From CBDCUI01 sp965223115 (GTDB lineage: Bacteria; Pseudomonadota; Gammaproteobacteria; UBA4575): a stretch of 64,000 bases of DNA. The DNA is taken from contig OZ244982.1 in the NCBI GenBank assembly GCA_965223115.1, positions 1,612,001 to 1,676,000 on the forward strand. Reading direction: 5' to 3'. Within the stretch, counting starts at the first letter, position 1; each line of letters begins with the position of its first letter. The notes beneath the pieces were generated by a model. That model saw nothing but the letters and a program-made list of their open reading frames with translations. It did not search any database and was not told the origin of the DNA. Shown piece by piece: positions 52,813 to 62,631 of the stretch. A program made the translations under genes and the position numbers.

Positions 52813-54683
52813 TAATCAAATTCCTCAATTCGATGTCCTCGCATCACTTGCTTAACACTGCGATTCATTCGGCGTGCTACAAATTCTTCACTTTCTGTTT
52901 CTAATTCTTTAATACGCTTTTTAATCAATTCTCCATCATTTCCTTGACGTGCAGTTATTAAATTTTGTTTAGCCTGTTCAATACTATTGCGTTCTTCTGT
53001 AGTTAATAATTCTTGACCATCCTTTACTAATGCAGAACGCAAAGCTTCAATTACACGATCCGCTTCTACTTGTTGTTCTGCTAATTGTCTTATATGCATA
53101 TCTTCTTGAGCATGTTCAAAAGAGTCTTTTAACATGGTTTCAATTTCTGTGTCGGTAAGACCATAAGCTGGCTTTACTTCAACACTGGCACGTACACCGC
53201 TGCTTTTTTCTTCAGCAAATACATTTAACAAACCATCCGCATCCACTTGAAAAGTAACTTTAATGTGGGCTGCACCTGCCACCATAGGCGGTATATTTGT
53301 TAAATCAAACGTTGCTAGAGAACGACAATCCTCAACTTTTTCACGTTCACCTTGCAATACATGAATACGCATGGCGGTTTGCCCATCTTTAAAAGTTGTA
53401 AACTCTTGTGCACGTGCTACAGGTATTACGGTATTACGTTCAATAATTTTTTCTACCAACTCCCCCATTGTTTCTATACCTAAAGAAAGTGGCAACACAT
53501 CCAGCAAAAGCATTTCATTATCAGGTTTATTACCCGCTAACACATCAGCTTGTTGTGCAGCACCTATGGCAACCACTTTATCCGGATCGATTTCCGTCAA
53601 GGGAAGTCTGCCAAAAAACTCTTCAACTTGCCTACGTACATAGGGAGTACGTGTAGAGCCACCGACCATAACTATATGCTCAACATCTGCAGCATCTATT
53701 CCTGCAGCACGCAAAGTCTTACGACACCAAGCAAGTGTCTTCTTAACATAAGTATCGATGAGCTTTTCTAATTGTTGTTGTGTAAGTTCACATTCAAAAT
53801 TTTCATCTTCATTGTGCAATTGAATTAACACTGAGTCCGAATCCGTAAGTGATTCTTTTGCACGCCTTGACACAGCCATCACTTGCCGCATGAACTGATG
53901 GTCATCACTAACATTTATATTAGCTTGTGTTAAAAGCCAATTTGCAATCTCACGATCAAAATCATCGCCACCTAATGCAGTGTCACCCCCAGTAGATAAA
54001 ACCTCGAACACTCCTTTAGTGAGCTTAAGGATAGAAATATCAAAAGTCCCACCACCTAAATCATAAACGGCTGTGATGCCTTCGGCTTGTTGATCAAGAC
54101 CGTATGCAACCGCTGCCGCAGTGGGTTCGTTCAGCAAACGATACACATTCAAACCAGCAAGTTTTGCAGCATCTTTTGTTGCCTGACGTTGAGCATCATC
54201 AAAATAAGCAGGCACAGTAACCACAACTCCGGCCAATTCACCACCAAGACTGACTTCAGCCCGATCACGCAAGGCCTTTAAAATTTCTGCAGATACTTCT
54301 ATAGATGTAATATCGCCTGCTACAGTCTGAATCCGCGGTACACTAGAATCTTGATCAACGAATTGATACGGCAAATAACCTTGCAATGTAGCAAGATCAC
54401 CCACTGATCTACCCATCATTCGTTTAACTGAGGCAAGCGTATTTAATGGGTCATCGACAGCATGTGCAAGCGCTCTGTTGCCCACCAACACCTCACCATT
54501 TTTACTATAATGCACAACAGAAGGTAATATATGATTACCTTCTTCATCTGCCAAAGTGTCTGCAACACCACTACGCACGCTGGCAACAAGTGAGTTCGTA
54601 GTTCCTAAATCTATACCCGCAGCGAGCCGGTGCTCATGGGGGGCCGTAGATTCTCCAGGTTCAGATATCTGTAATAATGCCAT
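52812..54683 (-). CDS. hscA: Fe-S chaperone HscA
   Basis: HscA is an Hsp70 specialised for IscU. 623 residues. The ATPase starts GIDLGTTNSLVA and includes AVYDLGGGTFDISIL and MVGGSTRTPYV; the substrate-binding domain runs from about 385. Its cochaperone HscB is encoded 5 bp upstream. The overlap with fdx indicates coupled translation. Confidence 0.97.
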   Translation of the reverse strand: MALLQISEPGESTAPHEHRLAAGIDLGTTNSLVASVRSGVADTLADEEGNHILPSVVHYSKNGEVLVGNRALAHAVDDPLNTLASVKRMMGRSVGDLATLQGYLPYQFVDQDSSVPRIQTVAGDITSIEVSAEILKALRDRAEVSLGGELAGVVVTVPAYFDDAQRQATKDAAKLAGLNVYRLLNEPTAAAVAYGLDQQAEGITAVYDLGGGTFDISILKLTKGVFEVLSTGGDTALGGDDFDREIANWLLTQANINVSDDHQFMRQVMAVSRRAKESLTDSDSVLIQLHNEDENFECELTQQQLEKLIDTYVKKTLAWCRKTLRAAGIDAADVEHIVMVGGSTRTPYVRRQVEEFFGRLPLTEIDPDKVVAIGAAQQADVLAGNKPDNEMLLLDVLPLSLGIETMGELVEKIIERNTVIPVARAQEFTTFKDGQTAMRIHVLQGEREKVEDCRSLATFDLTNIPPMVAGAAHIKVTFQVDADGLLNVFAEEKSSGVRASVEVKPAYGLTDTEIETMLKDSFEHAQEDMHIRQLAEQQVEADRVIEALRSALVKDGQELLTTEERNSIEQAKQNLITARQGNDGELIKKRIKELETESEEFVARRMNRSVKQVMRGHRIEEFD

Positions 54684-54688
54684 TTGTT

Positions 54689-55231
54689 TTACAAAAGCTG
54701 TTCTTCAATTTTTTCTAGTTTTTTACGTATGGTATTGGTCAAACGCTCATAAAATTGTAGTTTTAAAGCCGAATCTTTTGCTGCATTTAAATCTTCTTGT
54801 GCGAACTGATCTGCAAATTGTGAAAAAAGCTGTGCCTGATGCTGTTTAAACTCTTTATTTAGTTTTTCTAAAGCTGCCAACGGATTATGCAGACCATCCA
54901 ATGCTTCTATGCGTTCATGTAACTCCATTTGTTGCATAAGAAATTCTGTATCATTTGATGTTTCTGTGTCTGCATCAAATTTAATATCTTTTAGTTTTAA
55001 TAAATAATGCGCTCGCTTTAAGTCATTTTTTAATGTGTCATACGCTTCATTTACAAATGCCGTACTCTGCACTGAAAGCCGTCGTTCTTGATCACTTGCA
55101 TTTACAAACCGATCTGGGTGCAATGCAGTTTGAAAAGCTCGATACTTACTTGCCAATTTTTCTAAATCTATTTCAAAGCTTTCTGGAAAACCAAACAGCT
55201 CGAAATAATTTCGAGTAAGATCTATATCCAT
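54689..55231 (-). CDS. hscB: Fe-S cochaperone HscB (J-domain)
   Basis: 180 residues. The N-terminal J-domain has LHPDRF (HPD motif) and the C-terminal part (about 90-180) is the IscU-binding three-helix bundle. HscB delivers IscU to HscA and stimulates its ATPase. It lies 187 bp downstream of iscA, and that spacer holds a dispersed repeat. Confidence 0.95.
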   Translation of the reverse strand: MDIDLTRNYFELFGFPESFEIDLEKLASKYRAFQTALHPDRFVNASDQERRLSVQSTAFVNEAYDTLKNDLKRAHYLLKLKDIKFDADTETSNDTEFLMQQMELHERIEALDGLHNPLAALEKLNKEFKQHQAQLFSQFADQFAQEDLNAAKDSALKLQFYERLTNTIRKKLEKIEEQLL

Positions 55232-55317
55232 TTTTACAAATATCTAAGAAATTAAGACAAGTCGTTTTAAAACTTTCTGGCAAAGCTAAAGAAGCTTTGA
55301 TTTATTAATGTAATGAC

Positions 55318-55400
55318 TGAGACGAGGCAAAAAATTTCGAGAAAGCGGAGTGTATATATAAATACATGAGCATTTTGAGATAATTTTTTAACGACGTATC
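55318..55400. repeat. Dispersed intergenic element between iscA and hscB
   Basis: It contains AGCGGAGTG (55344), ATGAGCATTTTGAG (55366) and a poly-T stretch (ATAATTTTTTAAC). The same three blocks recur at 63029-63135 with other spacing. The core can fold as an imperfect hairpin (GCAAAAAATT against AATTTTTTAAC). It interrupts the isc operon at a point normally tightly packed. Confidence 0.5.
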
Positions 55401-55419
55401 AGAATAAATCAAAGCTTCC

Positions 55420-55743
55420 TCATATACTAAAGCTTTCCCCGCACCCACACCGGTCTTTTTCATTGGGATTCGTAAATTTAAACCCCTCATTTAAGCCTTC
55501 TCTTGTAAAATCTAACTCAGTTCCTGTTAAATACACCATGCTTTTTGGATTGACGATAACCTTAACCCCTTTATCCTCAAAAACATGGTCTTCTTCCTCA
55601 ACCTGATCAGCAAATTCAATCGTATAAGCCATTCCTGAACAACCTGTAGTCTTAACTCCTAGACGTACACCAACACCCTTACCTCTTTGATCAAGGCAAG
55701 ATTTGACGTGTTGAGCTGCGCTATCAGTTATTGAAATAGACAT
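55420..55743 (-). CDS. iscA: Iron-sulfur assembly protein IscA
   Basis: 107 residues. The three conserved Cys are visible in GCSGMAY (Cys35) and CGCGESF (about Cys99 and 101). IscA is an A-type carrier that donates clusters to targets. It follows iscU by 18 bp; hscB comes 187 bp later. Confidence 0.96.
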   Translation of the reverse strand: MSISITDSAAQHVKSCLDQRGKGVGVRLGVKTTGCSGMAYTIEFADQVEEEDHVFEDKGVKVIVNPKSMVYLTGTELDFTREGLNEGFKFTNPNEKDRCGCGESFSI

Positions 55744-55761
55744 GAGGTAATTCCTTACATC

Positions 55762-56166
55762 TTAGGCAATCTTTTTCTGATCGCTTCCTTCTACTTTAGA
55801 TTTAAGATCATTAATTGCTGCTTTAATGGCATCTTCTGCTAAAACAGAACAATGAATCTTTACTGGTGGTAACGCCAATTCTTCAGCAATATCACTGTTT
55901 TTAATTTCACTGGCTTCATCCAGCGTTTTGCCTTTAACCCATTCCGTTAACAAGCTAGAAGAGGCAATAGCTGAACCACAACCATAGGTTTTAAACTTTG
56001 CGTCTTCAATGACACCATTATTATCAACCTTAATTTGCAATTTCATCACATCACCGCAAGCTGGTGCACCTACCATTCCAGTACCTACATTCGCATCGTC
56101 CTTATTCAAAGAACCAACATTACGCGGATTTTCGTAGTGATCTAAAACTTTATCACTGTATGCCAT
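55762..56166 (-). CDS. iscU: Fe-S scaffold protein IscU
   Basis: 134 residues. The cluster Cys are in GAPACGD, YGCGSA and KIHCSVL, and LPPVKIH is the HscA-binding site. IscU holds the nascent cluster. It lies 57 bp downstream of iscS. Confidence 0.97.
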   Translation of the reverse strand: MAYSDKVLDHYENPRNVGSLNKDDANVGTGMVGAPACGDVMKLQIKVDNNGVIEDAKFKTYGCGSAIASSSLLTEWVKGKTLDEASEIKNSDIAEELALPPVKIHCSVLAEDAIKAAINDLKSKVEGSDQKKIA

Positions 56167-56223
56167 GGTTATCGTCTCCTAGATTATCTTCATCCAATGT
56201 AATCAATATGTTTTTAATAAAAC

Positions 56224-57447
56224 TCAATGTGCGGCCCATTCAACGCTTTTAAGATCAACACCTTCTTTATGCATCTCCCACAAAGGTGAAAGGTCGCGCA
56301 ATTTCACAACTGCTTTCTTAATTAGATCAATTGCGTAGTCAACCTCTTCAGTAGTGGTAAATCTTCCAATCGTAAAACGAATTGAACTATGTGCCAGCTC
56401 ATCATCACGGCCTAAAGCACGTAATACATAACTAGGCTCAAGCGAAGCACTGGTACACGCAGAGCCTGAAGACACCGCAATGTCTTTAAGCGCCATGATC
56501 AAGCTTTCGCCCTCAATAAAATTAAAACTAACATTTAAATTACCAGGTATACGTTGCTCTAAATCACCGTTTACATAAATCTCTTCAATATCTTTAAGAC
56601 CATTTAATAATCGATTTCTCAACATCAATATGCGTTCGTTATCTGCAGCCATCTCTTCTTTAGCGATTCGAAACGCCTCTCCCATACCTACAATTTGATG
56701 CGTAGGCAAAGTACCAGAGCGCATGCCGCGCTCATGACCACCACCATGAATTTGCGCTTCAATTCTTACCCTTGGCTTTCTACGCACATACAATGCACCG
56801 ATACCTTTAGGGCCATATACTTTGTGTGCAGACAAGCTCATTAAATCTATATTCATACCTTGCACATCAATTGGAACCTTACCTGGACTCTGTGCGGCAT
56901 CAACATGAAAAATAATTTTATGCTCATGAGCCAATGCCCCAATGGCTTTAATATCCTGTATCACACCTATTTCATTATTTACATGCATGATAGAAATCAA
57001 AATCGTGTCATCACGAATAACTGCCTTGAGATCTTCTAAATCTATCAGACCGGTGCTACGCGGCTCTAAATACGTCACCTCAAATCCTTCTCGTTCAAGT
57101 TGACGGCACGTATCCAATACGGCTTTATGCTCTGTTTTACATGTGATGATGTGTTTACCATTTTTTTGATAAAAATGTGCAGCACCTTTAATAGCCAAAT
57201 TATCAGACTCGGTGGCACCACTGGTCCAAATAATTTCTTTTGGATCAGCATTGATTAAATCAGCCACATTTTTACGTGCCTCTTCAACCACTTTTTCTGC
57301 ATCCCATCCATATTGATGACTACGTGATGCTGGATTACCATAATTACCTTCTCGCGTTAGACAATCCATCATGGCTTTTGCTACACGATCATCTACAGGT
57401 GTAGTCGCACTGTAATCTAAATAAATTGGTAATTTAATATCAGCCAC
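56224..57447 (-). CDS. iscS: Cysteine desulfurase IscS
   Basis: IscS takes sulfur from cysteine to make a persulfide. 407 residues. The PLP Lys is in SLSAHKVYGPKG and the active-site Cys is in SGSACTSASLEPSYVL; DYSATTPVD is at the N-terminus. It is the main sulfur donor for ISC and tRNA thiolation. It follows iscR by 48 bp. Confidence 0.97.
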   Translation of the reverse strand: MADIKLPIYLDYSATTPVDDRVAKAMMDCLTREGNYGNPASRSHQYGWDAEKVVEEARKNVADLINADPKEIIWTSGATESDNLAIKGAAHFYQKNGKHIITCKTEHKAVLDTCRQLEREGFEVTYLEPRSTGLIDLEDLKAVIRDDTILISIMHVNNEIGVIQDIKAIGALAHEHKIIFHVDAAQSPGKVPIDVQGMNIDLMSLSAHKVYGPKGIGALYVRRKPRVRIEAQIHGGGHERGMRSGTLPTHQIVGMGEAFRIAKEEMAADNERILMLRNRLLNGLKDIEEIYVNGDLEQRIPGNLNVSFNFIEGESLIMALKDIAVSSGSACTSASLEPSYVLRALGRDDELAHSSIRFTIGRFTTTEEVDYAIDLIKKAVVKLRDLSPLWEMHKEGVDLKSVEWAAH

Positions 57448-57495
57448 TGTTTGTTAGTCCTTGCAAAAAGTTTCAAATAAAAACAAATCTATCGT

Positions 57496-57954
57496 TTACA
57501 TCAATTCCATATGTTGTAAATGATGGTCCTGCCGACTCGATATTTTTTGTACTCGTGATTCACTCACTGCTTGGTCAAGAGTGATATTGGTGAGATAGTC
57601 ACGAATTTGATCGCTCAGGTCTTCCCACAAATCATGGGTTAAACAACGTTCGTGATTTTGACAATCGGCACTACCGCCGCAACGCGTTGCATCTACATTT
57701 TCATCCACTGCATCGATAACATCTGCTATCGCAATTTGTTTTGGATCAATAGCCAAGGTATAGCCTCCACCTGGCCCACGTGTGCTCTTTACTAAACCTT
57801 TAGCACGTAAGCGTGTAAACAACTGTTCTAAATAGGACAGTGATATACCTTGCCGCTCTGAAATTTCAGATAAGGAAACCGGACCTTCATTATGATGAAG
57901 TGCAATATCAAACATTGCTGTAACGGCATACCGGCCTTTGGTACTGAGCTTCAT
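57496..57954 (-). CDS. iscR: Iron-sulfur-responsive repressor IscR
   Basis: 152 residues. The Rrf2-type winged helix is N-terminal (MKLSTKGRYAVTAMFDIALH, ISERQGISLSYLEQLF). The three cluster Cys and nearby His are in CGGSADCQNHERCLTHDLW (about 92-107). With a cluster it represses isc; the site at 58011 in its promoter matches that role. It heads the isc operon. Confidence 0.97.
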   Translation of the reverse strand: MKLSTKGRYAVTAMFDIALHHNEGPVSLSEISERQGISLSYLEQLFTRLRAKGLVKSTRGPGGGYTLAIDPKQIAIADVIDAVDENVDATRCGGSADCQNHERCLTHDLWEDLSDQIRDYLTNITLDQAVSESRVQKISSRQDHHLQHMELM

Positions 57955-58010
57955 ATCTAGTGCCTCTTTCTTAAAAACAAGCTAATTTACATATATCACT
58001 AGTCTAACAA

Positions 58011-58035
58011 ATAACCTAGTAATCTGCTCAGGTAT
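58011..58035 (-). promoter_or_regulatory. Type 1 IscR site and -10 element of the isc promoter
   Basis: The 25 bp match the type 1 IscR consensus at 19 positions by hand count (ATACCTGA half, AGGTTAT half). A perfect TATAAT (plus-strand 58034-58039) overlaps its upstream edge, 80 bp before the iscR ATG. Binding would block RNA polymerase. I cannot identify a clear -35. Confidence 0.7.
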
Positions 58036-58119
58036 TATAGGAAGGAGCGCATTAAGCAACACTATCCCGTTAGTGGGGGGTTCCTCATGATTAGGTTAAC
58101 TCCAGACTGCTTGATAATT

Positions 58120-58866
58120 TCAAGTTTTAGGCGGGCGGGCTGATTCTGCGGCTTTTTGCGTGGAACTCAACACACCGCGCAAGATATTAATTTCCACTTG
58201 GGTTGGGCGGGCTCGATTATATAAGTGCCGCAAGCGCCGCATTAAAAGCTTTGGCTGCTTGGGGTCTAAGAATTCTATTTTCAGCAATACTTCTTGCAGA
58301 TGTTGATAAAAGTGCTCCAACTCATCTGCAGTAGCTAATGGCTGGGATTCTTCTTCAGCAGGTGTCACAGCTTGACTCAAGGTTGCCATAAAAATTTCAT
58401 AGGCAATTACCTGTACCGCTGCAGCAAGGTTTAATGAGCCAAACTCCCAATTAGTAGGGATGGTCGTGGCAAACTGACACAAATCCATTTCAGCATTTGA
58501 CAAACCACTACTTTCGCGGCCAAACACGATTGCAACATCGCCATGTTGTAACTCTTGCCAAACTCTTTGTCCTAAATATTTTGGTAAAATCTGTGGGCAA
58601 GGCAACCCCCTTTCACGCGAACTGGTGCCCACAACAAATGTACAACCCTCAATAGCTTGTTTTAAGGTTGCACATAATCGTGCATTCTCTAATACATCCA
58701 CTGCCCCAGTGGCACGCACTGTAGCCTGCTTATCCGGAAAACTTTTTGGATTAACCAATACCAAATTCTCTAGACCCATTGTTTTAGCTGCACGCGCAGC
58801 TGCACCAATGTTACCTGGATGCGAAGGCTCCACTAATACAATTTTAATTTTATGTAATGCACTCAC
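58120..58866 (-). CDS. trmJ: tRNA (cytidine/uridine-2'-O-)-methyltransferase TrmJ
   Basis: TrmJ methylates position 32 of several tRNAs. About 248 residues from GTG 58866. The SPOUT knot motifs are NPKSFPDKQATVRATGA, VFGRESSGLSNAEMDLCQ and SLNLAAAVQVIAYEIFM. The frame also allows a TTG start at 58884. Neither has a ribosome-binding site; GTG gives MSALHKIKIVLVEPSHPG, which fits the family best. It faces suhB across about 110 bp, upstream of the isc operon in conserved order. Confidence 0.9.
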   Translation of the reverse strand: MSALHKIKIVLVEPSHPGNIGAAARAAKTMGLENLVLVNPKSFPDKQATVRATGAVDVLENARLCATLKQAIEGCTFVVGTSSRERGLPCPQILPKYLGQRVWQELQHGDVAIVFGRESSGLSNAEMDLCQFATTIPTNWEFGSLNLAAAVQVIAYEIFMATLSQAVTPAEEESQPLATADELEHFYQHLQEVLLKIEFLDPKQPKLLMRRLRHLYNRARPTQVEINILRGVLSSTQKAAESARPPKT

Positions 58867-58898
58867 AGTTAAACGTAATAACAATATAAATAATTCAT

Positions 58899-58914
58899 GC
58901 GTAAAATATTACGC
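58899..58914. promoter_or_regulatory. Short palindrome in the trmJ-suhB divergent promoter
   Basis: GCGTAA, a 4-bp AATA spacer, and TTACGC form perfect arms between two divergent starts. It could be a regulator site. Nothing identifies the protein. Confidence 0.3.
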
Positions 58915-58976
58915 GTAATTTATTAGACAATGCTATGCTCTACAGCTCAAGTCATTAATCATTTCATACATCACTC

Positions 58977-59765
58977 ATGCAAGCGACATTAAATATTGCT
59001 ATCAACGCAGCGCGCGAAGCAGGCAAAGTCATTGTACGTAACATGCAACGTATTGACTCCCTAAACGTGGAAATCAAACAAAAAAACGACTTTGTCAGCG
59101 AGGTGGATCGCAATGCTGAATTGGAAATTATAAATATTATCCGTCGCGCCTACCCAAGCCATGCAATTCTGGCAGAAGAAAGTGGCCAAACAGAGGGGGA
59201 TGAATATGAATGGATCATCGACCCTTTAGACGGTACAACAAATTTTCTACGCGGTTTTCCGCACTATTGCGTTTCCATTGCATTACGCCATCAACAGCGT
59301 TTAGAAGTGGGCGTGATTTACGATCCATTTAGAGATGAATTATTTTGTGCTGGTCGTGGCAATGGTGCAACACTTAACGATCGCAAACTGCGAGTGTCTA
59401 AACTGATCGCTTATGAAGGTGCATTACTGGGTACAGGCTTTCCATTTAAAGAAAACCAAAACATTGATGCCTACCTAACCACATTACGCGAATTCATGTT
59501 GCATACATCCGGCATCCGCCGTGCAGGCTCGGCCGCGCTTGACATGGCCTATGTGGCTGCAGGCAGACTGGATGGTTTCTGGGAATTTGGTTTGAATACT
59601 TGGGATATCGCCGCAGGTTGTCTGCTGGTACAAGAAGCAGGCGGTTTAGTTGGCGATCATCAAGGTGGTCATATGCATTTGGATACAGGAAATATCGTTG
59701 CTGCCAATCCGAAAATATTTCGCTTAATGTTGAATTCTATATATCAAGCCACAAAAGAACTTTAA
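58977..59765 (+). CDS. suhB: Inositol monophosphatase family protein SuhB
   Basis: 262 residues. Metal-binding motifs are LAEESG (Glu65 area), DPLDGTTNF and WDIAAG. In E. coli SuhB is a phosphatase that also joins the rRNA antitermination complex. It overlaps the convergent secF gene by 4 bp. Confidence 0.95.
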   Translation: MQATLNIAINAAREAGKVIVRNMQRIDSLNVEIKQKNDFVSEVDRNAELEIINIIRRAYPSHAILAEESGQTEGDEYEWIIDPLDGTTNFLRGFPHYCVSIALRHQQRLEVGVIYDPFRDELFCAGRGNGATLNDRKLRVSKLIAYEGALLGTGFPFKENQNIDAYLTTLREFMLHTSGIRRAGSAALDMAYVAAGRLDGFWEFGLNTWDIAAGCLLVQEAGGLVGDHQGGHMHLDTGNIVAANPKIFRLMLNSIYQATKEL

Positions 59766-60706
59766 ACCTGGCTACCATCTTCGTTCACCATCTCTTTTTC
59801 AACCGGCATCAAGTCCTCTTTACTAACATTCAACACCAATAGGGACGAACTGGCAATGTAGATAGAAGAATACGTTCCCACCAACACGCCAACGATCAAA
59901 GCAATAGCAAATGCATGAATCACTTCACCACCAAACAAAAATAATGCCAATAACACTAGTAAAGTGGTTAGAGAGGTCATCAAGGTACGCGATAAGGTTT
60001 GATTAATAGAAGTGTTAATCACACCTTCAGAAGTGGACTTGCGAATACGCCGAAAATTTTCCCGAATACGATCAAATACCACAATAGTATCGTTCAATGA
60101 GTAACCGATGACTGCCAATAGTGCCGCCAATACGGTTAAATCAAACTCAATTTGAGTAATAGCAAAAAACCCAACTACAATAATCACGTCATGAATTAAT
60201 GCCGCCACAGAACCCAATGAAAAACGCCACTCAAATCGTAAAGCAACATATATAAGAATACCAATCAACGCATACAACATGGCCAAACCACCTTTGTCGC
60301 GCAATTCGTCACCAACTTGTGGACCCACAAACTCAACTCGACGCATTTCTAGTTCACCGGTTACCGCCAACGCATCAATAACTCGATTGCTAAGCGCTGC
60401 TTTGTCTTCGCCTTCGTCGGCATCGGCTACTGGTAAACGAATCAACACATCTTTACTCGTACCAAAGTGCTGCACTATGGCATCTGCAAAGCCATTGGCT
60501 ACAAGGGCCTGTCGTACAGGCTCTAGCTCAACTGATTCAGTATAACCAACCTCAACCAATGTGCCGCCAGTAAAGTCGATACCTAAATTCAAACCACGCG
60601 TAGCCATGGCAACGATAGAAATTATTATAAGTGCTAATGAAAGCATCAGCGCCAGCTTACGCTTGCCCATGAAATCGATGTTTAGATTGTCTTTTAATAA
60701 TTTCAT
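59762..60706 (-). CDS. secF: Protein translocase subunit SecF
   Basis: SecF, with SecD, uses the proton gradient to complete export. 314 residues. N-terminal GIDFTGGTLVEVGY; six helices; and GYSLNDTIVVFDRIRENFRR in helix 4. It is 6 bp downstream of secD. Confidence 0.97.
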   Translation of the reverse strand: MKLLKDNLNIDFMGKRKLALMLSLALIIISIVAMATRGLNLGIDFTGGTLVEVGYTESVELEPVRQALVANGFADAIVQHFGTSKDVLIRLPVADADEGEDKAALSNRVIDALAVTGELEMRRVEFVGPQVGDELRDKGGLAMLYALIGILIYVALRFEWRFSLGSVAALIHDVIIVVGFFAITQIEFDLTVLAALLAVIGYSLNDTIVVFDRIRENFRRIRKSTSEGVINTSINQTLSRTLMTSLTTLLVLLALFLFGGEVIHAFAIALIVGVLVGTYSSIYIASSSLLVLNVSKEDLMPVEKEMVNEDGSQV

Positions 60707-60712
60707 AAAAAG

Positions 60713-62572
60713 TTAAACCGCTAAGCTAGGTGATTTTTTACTACCGTAATATAAATTGATCAATGCACGTGTCCCCATAATTGCAGTAAACATAGAACAC
60801 ACAATACCGATAGAAAGTGTCACAGCAAAACCTTTAATCGGTCCGGTACCAAACACAAATAATACAACAGCAGCAATCAATGTAGTGATATTGGCATCGG
60901 CAATGGTAGACAAGGCCTTACTATAACCAGCATGAATACTTGCTTGTGGTGAATTACCATTATTTAATTCTTCACGAATGCGTTCAAAAATAAGTACGTT
61001 GGCATCCACGGCCATACCCACTGTCAACACAATACCTGCAATACCTGGCAAGGTCAGTGTGGCCCCTGGAATTAAAGACATAATGCCAACAATCAACACC
61101 AGGTTTGCAACTAAAGCCATATCGGCAGCAAGACCAAACACGCGGTAATATAGCGCCATAAAAATCATCACCAACACCAAACCAATCAGAATAGATTTTT
61201 TACCCAATTCAATATTTTGTTTGCCTAAGCTTGGACCGATTGTGCGTTCTTCAACAATTTCCACTGGTGCGGCCAATGCACCGGCACGTAACAATAACGA
61301 CAACTTGAGCGCTTCGTGAGTAGAATCCAAACCTTCTATTTGAAAACGTTTACTTAAGGTGTCACGAATAACAGCTTTGTTAATAACCTTTTCATCTCTA
61401 ACAGTTTTGCGTATTTTTTCACCATCTTTTTCAATAATGCGTGTCTTGTTATCAATAAACACTACTGCCATTAGTTTGTTAATATTCTCTGCGGTGACTT
61501 CAGCAAAGCGTTTTGCACCTTTACCATCCAAAGTAATAATTACTGCAGGTAATCCATTTTCATCAAAACCAGAATTGGCGTTGATAATGGAATCACCGGT
61601 TAACATGACTTCACGTTTTAACAATACTGGGCTATTCGAATCTCGTTCATAATAAAGTAGAGAACCGACTGGGATGCGACCAGTTTCCGCAGCACGGAAC
61701 CAATCGTTTTCTTCATCCACCATGCGAAATTCGATGGTCGCTGTAGCGCCTAAAATATCTTTGGCCTGCGCTGTATCTTGTACACCCGGCAATTGCACTA
61801 CGATGCGTTCAGCACCCTGCTGTTGAATTACCGGTTCGGCAACACCCAGTTCATTCACGCGATTTCTTAAGGTCTGTATGTTTTGCTGAATAGCCAGACT
61901 TTGAATCTCTCGAATTGCATTTTCACTGATACTGGCTACGACAAAATAATCTGTACCACTATCTTCTTCATTCACACTTAGTTCATTGGCATATTCTTCT
62001 CTTAATGCCTCAAACCCTTTTGTACGACTTTCGTCATCACGAAATTTAACCTGCAACTCGTTATCGTTTAACTTTACTGAAGTGCGACGAATGCCAGCAT
62101 CACGCAATGTGGTTCGAAACGAAACCACATAACTGTTTAAGGCCTTTTTGATTGCAGCATCCATATCAACCTGCAAAAGGAAATGCACACCACCACGCAA
62201 ATCCAAACCAAGATTCATTGGTGTCGCCCCCAAGGCACGTAACCAAGCAGGTGTTACTGGCGCTAGGTTTAATGCCACAATATGTCGCTGGTCTAACGTC
62301 TCTTTAATTAATTCCTTGGCAAGTAATTGTTGCTCATCATTTTCGAAAAGCAGCAATAATTTATTCTTTTCCTGTTCTTCACGTTTAACCTCTATACCCT
62401 TATCTTTTAATGCCGTTTGCAATGTAGCAAGAGTTGTCTCTGCTAATTCCCCGGATTGATGTGAAATCTGCACTGCAGGAGCGTTGGGATATAAATTTGG
62501 TACGGCATACAGCGCTGCCACTGCAATTACAAATGCAATGAGCAGATATTTCCACAATGGATAATGATTCAT
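60713..62572 (-). CDS. secD: Protein translocase subunit SecD
   Basis: SecD partners with SecF. About 619 residues: an N-terminal membrane helix, periplasmic domain including GLDLRGGVHFLLQVD, and six C-terminal helices with VGMAVDANVLIFERIREEL. The frame offers an upstream GTG at 62581; the ATG at 62572 gives MNHYPLWKYLLIAFV and is more usual. I see no clear ribosome-binding site for either. Confidence 0.96.
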   Translation of the reverse strand: MNHYPLWKYLLIAFVIAVAALYAVPNLYPNAPAVQISHQSGELAETTLATLQTALKDKGIEVKREEQEKNKLLLLFENDEQQLLAKELIKETLDQRHIVALNLAPVTPAWLRALGATPMNLGLDLRGGVHFLLQVDMDAAIKKALNSYVVSFRTTLRDAGIRRTSVKLNDNELQVKFRDDESRTKGFEALREEYANELSVNEEDSGTDYFVVASISENAIREIQSLAIQQNIQTLRNRVNELGVAEPVIQQQGAERIVVQLPGVQDTAQAKDILGATATIEFRMVDEENDWFRAAETGRIPVGSLLYYERDSNSPVLLKREVMLTGDSIINANSGFDENGLPAVIITLDGKGAKRFAEVTAENINKLMAVVFIDNKTRIIEKDGEKIRKTVRDEKVINKAVIRDTLSKRFQIEGLDSTHEALKLSLLLRAGALAAPVEIVEERTIGPSLGKQNIELGKKSILIGLVLVMIFMALYYRVFGLAADMALVANLVLIVGIMSLIPGATLTLPGIAGIVLTVGMAVDANVLIFERIREELNNGNSPQASIHAGYSKALSTIADANITTLIAAVVLFVFGTGPIKGFAVTLSIGIVCSMFTAIMGTRALINLYYGSKKSPSLAV

Positions 62573-62631
62573 CGGGACCACGATCTGTGTCTAACCTTTT
62601 TTGTTATCTGTTTTAGAGATGTTTACGCAAC

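Noticed and set aside
55305..55490. 61-codon minus-strand frame between iscA and hscB
   Set aside because: It overlaps the 3' end of iscA in another frame and covers the dispersed repeat; the real gene is iscA.
58061..58076. CACTA/TAGTG hairpin between iscR and trmJ as a trmJ terminator
   Set aside because: The stem is only 5 bp and no T-run follows on the minus strand.
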